64,000 nucleotides of DNA, from contig JAKJDF010000008.1 of the NCBI GenBank assembly GCA_022706085.1, positions 62,001-126,000 of the forward strand, written 5' to 3'. How positions within the stretch are numbered: position 1 is the stretch's first letter; each line of letters starts with the position of its first letter. The stretch is from Candidatus Latescibacterota bacterium. Lineage in GTDB: Bacteria > Latescibacterota > MWCZ01. The translations under genes and the position numbers were made by a program. The notes beneath the pieces were generated by a model. It saw only the letters and a list, made by a program, of their open reading frames with translations, did not search any database and was not told where the DNA came from. Shown here piece after piece: positions 52,273 to 61,651 of this stretch.

Positions 52273-53913
52273 ATGGCGAACTTCCCTGCAGTCCGTTCCT
52301 GGCGCGCTGCCCTGACTGCACCCTCTCCCGCGCTGGTCAACCACGTCGCTCGCGTGCGCAATCAATCGCCCGTTGAAGCAAGGACTGCGGTCCACTGGTA
52401 CGCCACGCTCGTGCAACGTGCGCTGTCAGTGTTCAACCACGGCGACGACGTCCCGATGTTCATCGTAAGGGCTCCCGGGCGTGTGAATCTGCTCGGAATG
52501 CATATAGACCATCGCGGCGGTCGGGTCAATCCGATTGCAGTCAGGGAGCTGGTCCTTGTCTGCGTTCCGAGGGCCGACAACCGAATCCGGATAGCCAACG
52601 CAAACCCGTCGTTTCCTGCGGACGAGTTCGCAGTGCCGGAGCTCCTGCCTGAGAAAAAGATCACCGATTGGGCCGACTGGACACTCACCACGCCCGAAAC
52701 GCTCCGGAGGAAGAGCCTTCTCGGTCATTGGAGTTCTTATGTGCGAGCGGCGGCGGCGTATTTTGCGAATTTGTGGGGTATGCGCGATTCAATTCGAGGG
52801 CTGGATATACTCGGCGACAGCCAGTTGCCCCAGGCAGCAGGCCTCAGTTCGTCGTCCGCGCTTGTAGTGGCTGCGGGATACGCGCTTCACCTGGCAAACG
52901 AGAAGCCAATTGACAGGCGAGCCTTTGCCGAGGGGTGCGGCCAGGCGGAATGGTATGTGGGCACGCGCGGAGGGTTCGGCGACCAGGCAGCCATCGCGTT
53001 GAGCAAATCCGGCCACGTGTCTCACGTTGATTTCTTCCCTATGGAAGTGGATTGGAGCCCGTGGCAACCCGGCGTATCGGTTGTAGTGTGTCATTCCCGC
53101 GTTCATGCACAAAAAACGGCGAACGCGCGCAGCGTGTTCAACGAACGCGTGGCCACTTACGTTATCGCGCTTCTGTGGATCAAGAAGGTGCGCCCTCAAT
53201 GGGAAAGTCGTCTTGGGCACCTCCGTGACGTACTCCGCCTTGGTGTTCACGTGTCGGAGATCTACCGCGTCCTCAAACAGCTGCCGGTTCGTGCCACTCG
53301 GGAACAGGTACAGTCGTCTCTCCGGGGGGCAGGCGAAGAATTGGAAAAGCTCTTCAGCACGCACGAGGATCCTGCGGAAGGTTATCGGGTTCGCGACGTC
53401 TGCCTGTACGGGCTTGCCGAGTGCGAACGCAGCCTGATTCTCGCGGATTTTCTCCGCAGAGGCGACATCGCCGGTGCCGGAAGACTCATCGACCTTTCAC
53501 ACGAAGGTGACCGTGTGACCGTTCTTGATGATTCCGGCGTCAGGGTTCCGTACGACTCGGGGGTTAGCGATGCCGACCTGGATCGTCTCATCGAGGCGTC
53601 TCAGTCGCCAGACCCCGAGATTCGTGAAGCTGCCCGGCTCGCGCTTCAACCGGGCGGTTACGCGGCAAGTTGCGCCGAACTGGACGAAATAGTGGACATC
53701 GCTCGTTCAGTGGATGGGGTGTACGGCGCCGGTCTCATCGGTGCCGGCCTCGGTGGTTGCGTGGAGGCAATCGTAGATGATCGTGCCGTCGATAACTTGC
53801 GGAAGGCATTGATTACACAGTACTTCGAAAAACATGGGCTCGACCCGTTCATCGAAGTGATGGCGCCTGTCGAGGGCGTATGTGCCATCGAATTACCGGA
53901 GTTTCAGCAGTAA
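52273..53913 (+). CDS. GHMP-superfamily sugar kinase, galactokinase-like
   Basis: A 546-residue GHMP kinase with an N-terminal extension of about 60 residues. Motif 1 is RAPGRVNLLGMHIDHRGG, motif 2 QAAGLSSSSALVVAAG and motif 3 GAGLGGCVEAIVDDRA. In true galactokinases motif 1 reads GEHTDYNGG and the Glu contacts the sugar 6-hydroxyl; here Met 76 stands there. That favours a substrate without this hydroxyl, such as fucose or arabinose, and the neighbouring FucU-like gene fits a 6-deoxy sugar. This is an inference. The ATG has AGGAAGCGCCAG in front. Confidence 0.8.
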   Translation: MANFPAVRSWRAALTAPSPALVNHVARVRNQSPVEARTAVHWYATLVQRALSVFNHGDDVPMFIVRAPGRVNLLGMHIDHRGGRVNPIAVRELVLVCVPRADNRIRIANANPSFPADEFAVPELLPEKKITDWADWTLTTPETLRRKSLLGHWSSYVRAAAAYFANLWGMRDSIRGLDILGDSQLPQAAGLSSSSALVVAAGYALHLANEKPIDRRAFAEGCGQAEWYVGTRGGFGDQAAIALSKSGHVSHVDFFPMEVDWSPWQPGVSVVVCHSRVHAQKTANARSVFNERVATYVIALLWIKKVRPQWESRLGHLRDVLRLGVHVSEIYRVLKQLPVRATREQVQSSLRGAGEELEKLFSTHEDPAEGYRVRDVCLYGLAECERSLILADFLRRGDIAGAGRLIDLSHEGDRVTVLDDSGVRVPYDSGVSDADLDRLIEASQSPDPEIREAARLALQPGGYAASCAELDEIVDIARSVDGVYGAGLIGAGLGGCVEAIVDDRAVDNLRKALITQYFEKHGLDPFIEVMAPVEGVCAIELPEFQQ

Positions 53914-54043
53914 CGGCGTGTCCCGGACCCAACTGAGGGGGAATCGGCTCCGTAGAGAATCCATCCCTTACACCTCCCATTGGACAAAAAGTTGGACAGC
54001 GTGCCGAGTCCCGGGTTTGCGGACCGCCCCGTTCACCTGGTGT

Positions 54044-55126
54044 TCAATCGGCTCGCGCCAGGCGATCCCTCATATCCTGCGGAATATACACCACATACAC
54101 CTGAGGCATTCCCGTGCGGTCGGACGTAAAGACCGCCATCGCCCCGTCGTGCGAAAGATTCGGGTGCGTATGAGTGCTTTGCGGATGGCCCTGTGAGGCT
54201 CCGGCGAAGCAGAGTCGCTCACGTTTCCTGGTTGCGACATTGAGCAGCCACAAGCCCTCGTCCGGCCAGTTTGTGTCGGCAACGATCCATTTCCCATCAT
54301 GGGACGCTCCGGAATGCCAGAAATATGGCCCCCCAAACGCTATCATCTCGGGTTCCTGCGCGCCTCTCCGCATCACCGTCACGCCCCGGTGGGGCATCTG
54401 GAGCGTCCCCTGGTAATCACCCGTGGCCCCGAGCCAGCATGAGTGAGCGGTCCTGAATTCGCCGGTCGGGAAATCAGTGTCCATTTCCTCGAGAGTTTCG
54501 CAGTGGAACCGGACCTTTCGCGACTCAACGGAGCCATCCGGGCGTCGCGTCTTCACGCTGCAATCGATCTCTGGACCGCCCGGGTTTGCGCGGGGATGGT
54601 TGATCCCGTCCGCTTCGAGCACGACAACGTGCTCGCCGGCACCTGTGTCCCAGCGAACCAGGCCAATCCGTTCGTTTGCCAGCCTGACCAATCCGAAGTA
54701 CCATCGGCCATCCCACGAGCACATTGCCCGCGGGTACGCATGCTGGGAGGCGCCCGGTACATGCCCAAGTTCCACGTTTTCCAGAGTTTCGAGGTGGGTA
54801 CGGTACGCGGTTCCTCCGTGCATATAACAGGCCCACTGCCCGTCCTTCGCCAGTGTCGGGCTGGATACCCCCGATGGGGTATCATCCGACAACTGAACGA
54901 TGTCCCTCCCATCGCTTCCTGCCGTGAAGAGATCACTGGGCGCGCCACGTTCCGGAACGCGCATGGAAAGGAAGATCATCCGCCGCCCATCGGGAGTGAA
55001 CGTTGGCGTTTCGTAGTGAAGATGCGTGCTCGGCGTGGGGAAGCTGGTGATCTGGCGCACCAGGAGACCGGTGTCCGCGTCTCGTCGATCTATGCGTTCG
55101 GTTCCCAGATTCTGGCCTCTTGGCAT
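54044..55126 (-). CDS. Oligogalacturonate-lyase-like beta-propeller protein (PL22-like)
   Basis: A 360-residue WD40/TolB-like propeller. It begins RGQNLGTERIDRRDADTGLLVRQIT, with THLHYETPTFTPDGRRMIFLS and a His-rich end (THTHPNLSHDGAMAVFTSDR). This is the pattern of PL22 oligogalacturonide lyases, whose His residues bind a metal. It would act on unsaturated pectin fragments inside the cell. There is no signal peptide. The ATG at 55126 follows TTTGGAGAAATCG; a TTG at 55138 lies within that ribosome-binding site. It closes the run dnaE, GH51, GH99-like. Confidence 0.7.
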   Translation of the reverse strand: MPRGQNLGTERIDRRDADTGLLVRQITSFPTPSTHLHYETPTFTPDGRRMIFLSMRVPERGAPSDLFTAGSDGRDIVQLSDDTPSGVSSPTLAKDGQWACYMHGGTAYRTHLETLENVELGHVPGASQHAYPRAMCSWDGRWYFGLVRLANERIGLVRWDTGAGEHVVVLEADGINHPRANPGGPEIDCSVKTRRPDGSVESRKVRFHCETLEEMDTDFPTGEFRTAHSCWLGATGDYQGTLQMPHRGVTVMRRGAQEPEMIAFGGPYFWHSGASHDGKWIVADTNWPDEGLWLLNVATRKRERLCFAGASQGHPQSTHTHPNLSHDGAMAVFTSDRTGMPQVYVVYIPQDMRDRLARAD

Positions 55127-55168
55127 CGATTTCTCCAAAGGAGCGGGGGTGAACCTGCTTCGGTTTTG

Positions 55169-56134
55169 TCACTTCCAGGTGCTTCGTGCGGCCTTGAAAT
55201 GGGTGGCAAACTCCGCGGTGAGGCGGAGGTACAGGTCCCCGTCCTCAACCGTTTCCTCAATGTGCGAATGCTCGGCGAGTTCATTGAAGCTCGTCACGTG
55301 GAGCCATTCCGGACGCGACGCCATGGCGGCGGCGAAAGTTTCCCAGTAATAATACCCTGACCGACGCATGCGGAAATGCGCGTAGTCATCCCGTTTGAGC
55401 CGATCGGTCATCAAGCGGTCCTCGAAGCCCGGCATCACCGTGGCGTGCCATCTTCCCGGACTGGTCCGGCCGGCAGGTGTGTCGTTATACGCATCTACGG
55501 CGGCGCGTGCGCCGGTGTACTGCTCCATGACGGTCTGCGCCGGCGACAGCGGTGTGTAGCACTCCAGTGCATCGAGGAACGAGAAGTAGGAAGGATCCAT
55601 CTGGTTCGAAGCGACGTAGAACGCGTCCATGCCCTGTTCTCGGAGCCTTTTCGTGATCTGAGCCCACACATCTGCCCCGAGTTTCCATGTGGCCCAGCAC
55701 AGCACCACAGGCTTACCTTGCGCGTGAAGTACTCGCGGGTCATTGGAATAACGGCTGAGGTAATGCTTCAAGGCGTCATACAACCGGTCGGCAGAAAGCC
55801 CGGCCGCCTCCATGTCGATACACGTCCGCAGTCCGTGATCTGAGGCAGCCGTCATCACTGATTCGAGTATGTCATCGCTCGTCGCACCGGTAAGGTTCCT
55901 TTTTTGGTGATACCAGCTCACTGCAAGCGCATCAAGTTTCGCTTTCACGCACTGCTTCATGTGCTCCGAAATCACGTCCAGGTCATGGGAATCGTATGGC
56001 CCGATGGCAGGATGAATGTCCGCCATTGTTGCTTTGTATTGCGGTGTGTGGGATCCATCAAACCAGCCCCTGGTGAACCAGATGTAGTAATACGCGAGCA
56101 CGATCGGTTCACGGGAGGCGTCAGGAAGCGTCAT
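55169..56134 (-). CDS. GH99-like glycoside hydrolase
   Basis: A 321-residue protein beginning PIVLAYYYIWFTRGWFDGSH, a start typical of GH99/WbsX-like endo-alpha-mannosidase-type proteins. Other marks are DALAVSWYHQKRNLTG, PVVLCWATWKLGADVW and WLHVTSFNELAEHSHIEETV, with an acidic pair near the C-terminus resembling the GH99 E...E site. There is no signal peptide. The ATG at 56134 has GGAGACTCTCC in front. The frame upstream to 56413 is not family-like. GH99 substrates are mannans or xanthan-like chains, but the real substrate is unknown. Confidence 0.7.
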   Translation of the reverse strand: MTLPDASREPIVLAYYYIWFTRGWFDGSHTPQYKATMADIHPAIGPYDSHDLDVISEHMKQCVKAKLDALAVSWYHQKRNLTGATSDDILESVMTAASDHGLRTCIDMEAAGLSADRLYDALKHYLSRYSNDPRVLHAQGKPVVLCWATWKLGADVWAQITKRLREQGMDAFYVASNQMDPSYFSFLDALECYTPLSPAQTVMEQYTGARAAVDAYNDTPAGRTSPGRWHATVMPGFEDRLMTDRLKRDDYAHFRMRRSGYYYWETFAAAMASRPEWLHVTSFNELAEHSHIEETVEDGDLYLRLTAEFATHFKAARSTWK

Positions 56135-56256
56135 GGAGAGTCTCCAGGAAAATGGGTCGGCCTTGCATCGTCCTGTCGAAGGTAGGAGGAGACAGCGACC
56201 GGTGGCAAACCGGCCGCGCGGGACCGGGCGCGGCCGGAACTGACTCCGGGGGTAAA

Positions 56257-57732
56257 CTACGCCGGGCTGATACGGAACACCGTCAGGGAACAGGGCGGGA
56301 ACGTGTGCACGAACTCCCCGTTTTTCGCCGGGGCCGTGCTGACCGCCGCCGGAGCAACTGATTCCGGCGCCCCCGGCTGATTCTCGGCGGCGGGAGAGGT
56401 TCCCCCGAGGCAACGGGCGGAGATGTTGGGGAAAGCACTACCGGCTACTTTGACGCATCCTTCCTGAGTCTCCGAAGGGTGCCTGTTTACTACAGAAATC
56501 GTCATGGTGCCGTCGTGGGATGCCGTTGCCGACGCATCAAGAACCGGGAGCGTACTCCTCTGTCCGGCGTCGGTCACCTCCACAGAAGGTCCGTCAACAT
56601 CGGCGACGAGTGCCGTCGCCCCTTTGTGAGGTTGGAGAAGGTCATATACGTAGTACGTCGGCGTGCGCGCGAGTTTGTCCCCGTCAGTGGCCAGAAGGCA
56701 CTGAAGCACGTTGATGGTTTGTGCGATGTTTGTCATGCTGAGGACACGGGCGTGCCTCTGAAACATGTGGAATGCCGACGCTGCAAAAATCGCATCCCGC
56801 AGCGTATTCGACTGGGACAGCCCACGGTCTACCGTGGCGTCGCGATGCCACACGCCCCACTCGTCGAGCGCGATGCCGATGAAGCGCTTTGAGTACTGGG
56901 TAAATGACTGAACCGTACCGCTCGTCATGAGGATAACGTCTTCCAGAGCGGAGACGTCTTTCATGAGAAGCCAGTATTCCTCCGGAGTGAACCCCGATCC
57001 GGTGCCTCGGGAAACGTATTTGTGGATCGAGATGTGGTCGATGTACCCGAGGTCGTCACGCAGTTCATCCAGTACATCAAGGTTCCATTTCTGCTGGTCA
57101 AATCCGCAGATCACGAACTCTCCGCGCGGTGCCGTTTGTTTGAGAAAGCTTACAAACCGCCGGTATTCGCGAGCATAATCCCGTGCCTGGAACTTCCCCC
57201 CGCAACCCCAGTTCTCATTCCCGACCGCCCAGTACCGGACGTTCCAGGGGAGCGGGTGCCCGTTTTGAGCCCGTCTCCGTGTGTACTCTGTGTCGCCCGC
57301 GTAGGTGCAGTACTCAACCCAGTTGAGTGCCTCGCGCGGGGTACCGCTTCCGACGTTGAGACAGATGAACGGTTCCGCTCCCAGCCTTTCGCACGTTTCC
57401 AGATACTCGTGCGTGCCGAACGCATTCGTATCCTGCCCCTCCCACCAGTGGTTCGGGCGTCTGGGACGCTGATCACGCGGCCCGATTCCGTCCTCCCAGT
57501 GGTACACGTCAGCGAAACAACCACCCGGCCATCGCAGTATCGGCGGCTTTATCCGCCTGAGCGCCTCGATGGTATCGCACCGTATGCCCCTGTCATTGGG
57601 TATGGCGGACGTCTCGCCGACCCAGATCCCTTCGCAAATGCAGCGCCCGAGATGTTCGGCGAAGTGGCCGTACAGCTCCGGTCGCACGACTCCGTACACG
57701 GAGTCCGGTCTCACCGTGATGGATGACCTCAT
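56257..57732 (-). CDS. abfA: GH51 alpha-L-arabinofuranosidase
   Basis: Releases L-arabinose from arabinoxylan or arabinan side chains. The 491-residue protein has PELYGHFAEHLGRCICEGIW, LRWPGGCFADVYHWEDGIGP, the acid/base Glu 173 in VGNENWGCGG, and the nucleophile Glu 291 in IALDEWGVW. The C-terminal beta-sandwich is present. There is no signal peptide, the usual state for intracellular GH51. A GGGAG lies ten bases before the ATG. It follows dnaE by 27 bases, an unexpected neighbour. Confidence 0.93.
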   Translation of the reverse strand: MRSSITVRPDSVYGVVRPELYGHFAEHLGRCICEGIWVGETSAIPNDRGIRCDTIEALRRIKPPILRWPGGCFADVYHWEDGIGPRDQRPRRPNHWWEGQDTNAFGTHEYLETCERLGAEPFICLNVGSGTPREALNWVEYCTYAGDTEYTRRRAQNGHPLPWNVRYWAVGNENWGCGGKFQARDYAREYRRFVSFLKQTAPRGEFVICGFDQQKWNLDVLDELRDDLGYIDHISIHKYVSRGTGSGFTPEEYWLLMKDVSALEDVILMTSGTVQSFTQYSKRFIGIALDEWGVWHRDATVDRGLSQSNTLRDAIFAASAFHMFQRHARVLSMTNIAQTINVLQCLLATDGDKLARTPTYYVYDLLQPHKGATALVADVDGPSVEVTDAGQRSTLPVLDASATASHDGTMTISVVNRHPSETQEGCVKVAGSAFPNISARCLGGTSPAAENQPGAPESVAPAAVSTAPAKNGEFVHTFPPCSLTVFRISPA

Positions 57733-57759
57733 CGAATATGTCTCCCGCGCAGAGTGGAG

Positions 57760-60700
57760 TTACTGCGCCTCTGATTCCGCGAAAGGTTGCCGGTAGCCGG
57801 CCGCCGCCGCGCCATTGCCCTCACCGTAACCGCGACGTGGCGGCTGGGGTGCTTCCCACGCGGCAGGGCACAACGTTACCGATTCCACCGCGGGCTGCCT
57901 TCCCAGTTCCGCCAGGCAATCGTCGGTCGGGTTCATCGCGCCGGATCGAGCTCGGAACCGCAACCTCCCGTGGGATTTTGTGGTTACGTGAATGTACACG
58001 GGCAGCGTTCCGCCGTGGGCCTTTATGATACGCCGGAGTTCCCCCACTGCATCGTCAGTGAGCTTCTCCGAAGCAAGGTTGACATCCACTGCCTTTGCGA
58101 GTCGCATCCTCGCATGAGTGATCGGGACCACCTCCAGCGCCATCACTTTCGGTTCGTCGCGCGCTCTGGTCCCCCGCACGAACACGATTTGGTCGTCTAC
58201 AAGGTAATCCTGCGCGGTTTCGTAGGCGTCCGGGAACACAACGACTTCAAACGTGCCGGAGAAATCCTCGCACACGAGGACCGCCATCTGTTTCTGTGCC
58301 TTCGTCGTGATACGACGGACACTTCGAATGATTCCGGCGATCAGAAGCGGCGTGTCGCCGCCCAGTTCGCCTAACGCCTCGCTGCTGTGGCTGCAGAATA
58401 ACTCGATGTCAACCCGATGTGGGTCAAGAGGGTGGCCTGAAACGTAGAAGCCCAGCAACTCTCTTTCCTGTTCCAGTTTTTCTTGGACTGATAACGGCTC
58501 CACAGAAGGGAGATTTGGTGTTGTCTCCTCAATCCCAGGGCCCTGTGCGATGTCAGACGACCCTGCGTCAAAGAGAGATGTCTGTCCCCGGGATCGGTTT
58601 TCCTGCTCGTTCTGTGCCCAGTTGATCGCCGCATCAAGTCCTGCGAGCATCTGTGCACGCTCTCCCAGGTCATCCATTGCGCCGGACTTAATGAGACTCT
58701 CGATCATGCGTTTGTTGATCGCCTTGTTGTCCACCCGACGGCAAAAGTCAAATAGCGAGGAAAACGGGCCTTCCTGCTCACGTGCGTGGGTAATCGCCTC
58801 GATAGCGTGAATGCCCACGTTCTTGACAGCGAGAAGTCCGAAACGGATTCCCTCGTTACCCACGGTGAATTGCAGTTCGCTTTTGTTCACGTTCGGAGGC
58901 AGGAGCGGAATGCCCATCCGGCGGCATTCGTCGCTGAGTACGATGATCCGTTTCGAATCCCCTATTTCGGATGAAAGCGCAGCCGCCATGAACTCGTAAG
59001 GATAATGCGTCTTCAGGTATGCAGTCTGAAACGCGACAAATGCATAACACGCCGCATGGCTCTTGTTGAATGCGTAGGAAGCGAATTTCTCCCAGTCTCC
59101 CCAGATTTTCGTCGCGAGTTCTTCGCCGATTCCGCGCTCACGGGCTCCCGAAACGAACTTCCCTTTCATCTGGTCCATGAGCGAACCGATCTTCTTGCCC
59201 ATGGCCTTTCGCAGCGTGTCCGCTTCTCCGCGGGTGAACCCGCCAAGTTCGCGCGACATCTGCATCACCTGTTCCTGATACACGGTGATGCCGTACGTGC
59301 TTTCGAGCGCCGGCACCATCAGTTCGTGGTCATAGGTGATCGGGGCGCGGCCGTGCTTCCTTGCGCAGTATTCCTCGATGAACTGCATCGGTCCCGGGCG
59401 ATACAGAGCGACCATCGCGATGATGTCTTCAAATCGGTTCGGGCGGAGTTCCCTGAGGTACCTCTTCATTCCCGCGGATTCGAGCTGAAAGACCGCGGTC
59501 GTTTCGCCGCGCGAGAGCAGTTCGTACGTGGCGGGGTCATCGAAGGGCAGATTGTATAAGTCGACGTCAACCCCGTGGTTCCTCTTGATCAATTCGGTTG
59601 CCCGCTTCGCCACCGTAAGATTCCGAAGCCCGAGGAAGTCCATTTTGAGGAGGCCGAGTGATTCGAGCGCGTGGGCTTCGTACTGGGTAATGATTACGTC
59701 TTCACTTCGCGGAGCGTACTGCAGGGGGGTGAAGTTTTCGAGGGGGATGTCCGAAATCACTACCGCACACGCGTGAACGGAAACGTGGCGGGTTACCCCC
59801 TCAAGCTGCATCGCCAGGTCAACGAGTTTCTTGTTCCGCGGGTTCTCCTCGTAGGCCTTGCGGAACTCCGGCTCGGATTCAAGGCATTCGGAAAGCTCCA
59901 CGCCAACTCTGTTTGGAACAAGCTTGGCGATCCGGTCCGTCTCGTCGAACGTCATGCCCATCGCGCGCCCGACGTCCTTGATCGCGCCCTTCGCCTGCAT
60001 CGTCCCGAACGTGATTACGTTGGCGACGCAATCGCGCCCGTATTTCTGGCGCACGTATTCCACAACCTGGTCACGATGCTCATCATCAAAATCCACGTCC
60101 GCGTCCGGCATCGAGATGCGGTCCGGATTCAGGAAGCGCTCGAACAGGAGATCGTATCGAAGAGGGTCCAGTTCCGTGATCCCCAGCACGTACGTAACCA
60201 GCGCGCCTGCCGCGGAACCCCTCCCCGGGCCCACAACAATGCCGTTCTTTTTCGCGTACTGGACGTAATCCCACACGATGAGGAAATAGGAGTCGAACCC
60301 CATCCTGCCGATCACGCCCAGTTCGTAATCAAGGCGTTCCAGGATTTCGGGCAATGGAACAGGCAATTCCGCCTCAGCGTGCCCTTCACGAAGGCGCCAT
60401 TGCCCGTCCTGAGCCTTGTCAATCGGGTACCGCTTCCTCAGGCCCTCTTCGCAAAGCTCCCGCAGGTATTCTGAGGGCGACTGGTTTCTCGGCGTCGGAA
60501 ATCTCGGCAGGCGCGCCTTGCCCAGCTCAATCTCCACGTTGCACATTTCGGCCACGCGAAGAGTGTTTGTAATCGTCTCGGGCATCCCATCGAAATAACC
60601 GCTCATCTCCTCGGTTGATAGGAGGCTGTAATCGCCGTCCATCATTGACATGCGGTCAGCCTGGTCCAGCGTAGCCGAAGTCTGAACGCAAAGGAGCGCA

Positions 60701-61365
60701 TCCTGCGCTTCGGCATCAGTTGCGCAGGCGTAGTGGCTGTCGTTCGTGGCGACCACCGGAATCCCGAACTCCTCAGCGAGTTCGAAAACGCCCTGGTTCA
60801 CTTTTTCCTGGGAGGGCAAATCGGGGTGGTGCTGGACTTCAAGGAAGAAGTTGCCCGCGCCGAAATGCGAATGGTAGGCTTCGATGAGCGCGCGTGCACG
60901 GTCCATATCGTCAGAGGCGATAGCGTCGGGGATTTCCCCCGAAAGACAGCCGGAAAGACAGACGAGGCCGGAGCCGAATTTGTGGAGGAGCTCATGGTCG
61001 ACGCGGGGGTAATAATAAAATCCCTCCATGTGGGCCTTTGTCACAAGCTGAATGAGGTTCTTATACCCCTCGTTCGTTCGCGCCAGTAACACCAGATGGT
61101 GGGACTTTCGATCACGCTGCGCTTCTTTATCCCGCCTGCTTCTCGCCGCCACGTAAACTTCACATCCGATGATGGGCTTGATACCCGCATCCCTGGCTGC
61201 CTGGTAGAACTCCACCGTGCCGTACATGGCTCCGTGGTCAGTGAGGGCCAGGGCTTCCTGACCGAGCGAGAGGGCGCGTTGAACTATTTTTCGGGGTTGC
61301 GAAACACCATCAAGGAGGCTGTATGCCGAATGGGCGTGAAGATGAACGAAATCTGACCTGCGCAA
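57760..61365 (-). CDS. dnaE: DNA polymerase III alpha subunit
   Basis: Replicative polymerase of about 1201 residues. The N-terminal PHP domain starts FVHLHAHSAYSLLDGVSQPRK and has ALTDHGAMYG. The polymerase core has VGPGRGSAAGALVTYVLGIT and the catalytic Asps in PDADVDFDDEHRD (Asp 423 and 425) plus LLKMDFLGLRNLTV. A helix-hairpin-helix region and an OB fold (AGIIRSVRRITTKAQKQMAV) follow. The start is set at a TTG (61365) because CGGAGTA lies seven bases upstream and the PHP domain begins five residues later. A GTG at 61419 adds 18 non-conserved residues. Confidence 0.95.
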   Translation of the reverse strand: MRRSDFVHLHAHSAYSLLDGVSQPRKIVQRALSLGQEALALTDHGAMYGTVEFYQAARDAGIKPIIGCEVYVAARSRRDKEAQRDRKSHHLVLLARTNEGYKNLIQLVTKAHMEGFYYYPRVDHELLHKFGSGLVCLSGCLSGEIPDAIASDDMDRARALIEAYHSHFGAGNFFLEVQHHPDLPSQEKVNQGVFELAEEFGIPVVATNDSHYACATDAEAQDALLCVQTSATLDQADRMSMMDGDYSLLSTEEMSGYFDGMPETITNTLRVAEMCNVEIELGKARLPRFPTPRNQSPSEYLRELCEEGLRKRYPIDKAQDGQWRLREGHAEAELPVPLPEILERLDYELGVIGRMGFDSYFLIVWDYVQYAKKNGIVVGPGRGSAAGALVTYVLGITELDPLRYDLLFERFLNPDRISMPDADVDFDDEHRDQVVEYVRQKYGRDCVANVITFGTMQAKGAIKDVGRAMGMTFDETDRIAKLVPNRVGVELSECLESEPEFRKAYEENPRNKKLVDLAMQLEGVTRHVSVHACAVVISDIPLENFTPLQYAPRSEDVIITQYEAHALESLGLLKMDFLGLRNLTVAKRATELIKRNHGVDVDLYNLPFDDPATYELLSRGETTAVFQLESAGMKRYLRELRPNRFEDIIAMVALYRPGPMQFIEEYCARKHGRAPITYDHELMVPALESTYGITVYQEQVMQMSRELGGFTRGEADTLRKAMGKKIGSLMDQMKGKFVSGARERGIGEELATKIWGDWEKFASYAFNKSHAACYAFVAFQTAYLKTHYPYEFMAAALSSEIGDSKRIIVLSDECRRMGIPLLPPNVNKSELQFTVGNEGIRFGLLAVKNVGIHAIEAITHAREQEGPFSSLFDFCRRVDNKAINKRMIESLIKSGAMDDLGERAQMLAGLDAAINWAQNEQENRSRGQTSLFDAGSSDIAQGPGIEETTPNLPSVEPLSVQEKLEQERELLGFYVSGHPLDPHRVDIELFCSHSSEALGELGGDTPLLIAGIIRSVRRITTKAQKQMAVLVCEDFSGTFEVVVFPDAYETAQDYLVDDQIVFVRGTRARDEPKVMALEVVPITHARMRLAKAVDVNLASEKLTDDAVGELRRIIKAHGGTLPVYIHVTTKSHGRLRFRARSGAMNPTDDCLAELGRQPAVESVTLCPAAWEAPQPPRRGYGEGNGAAAAGYRQPFAESEAQ

Positions 61366-61651
61366 AGCGTTACTCCGAGGGGAATATGGTTTCGTGCAAA
61401 AGGCGGGGAGGAACTCCACACACGGTTTTTTGAAAACTCCATGTGAACATTCCTCTGGTCAAGGGACCACGGGACAACCGGGCGCTGATTCGCCTTTTCG
61501 CGCCACATGCCTCAAACCGGCTATGCAAGGCGCCGCAGCGAGCAGGACTCGAGGAAACCCGCCCTTGGTGTCGCCCCTTCCTTCCGGTACTTTTGATTCG
61601 AACACGCAACGTCCTCTGACACCACTCTGTGCTCGACGAAAGGATGCCAGC

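Noticed and set aside
53983-54000. Two direct copies of TTGGACA separated by AAAAG in a convergent intergenic region
   Set aside because: Too short, and in a region where no promoter is needed. Probably chance.
61394-61651. Possible 86-residue N-terminal extension of the aspartate aminotransferase
   Set aside because: The stretch crosses the dnaE start region and is not conserved. The ATG at 61652 has a ribosome-binding site and fits the family N-terminus.
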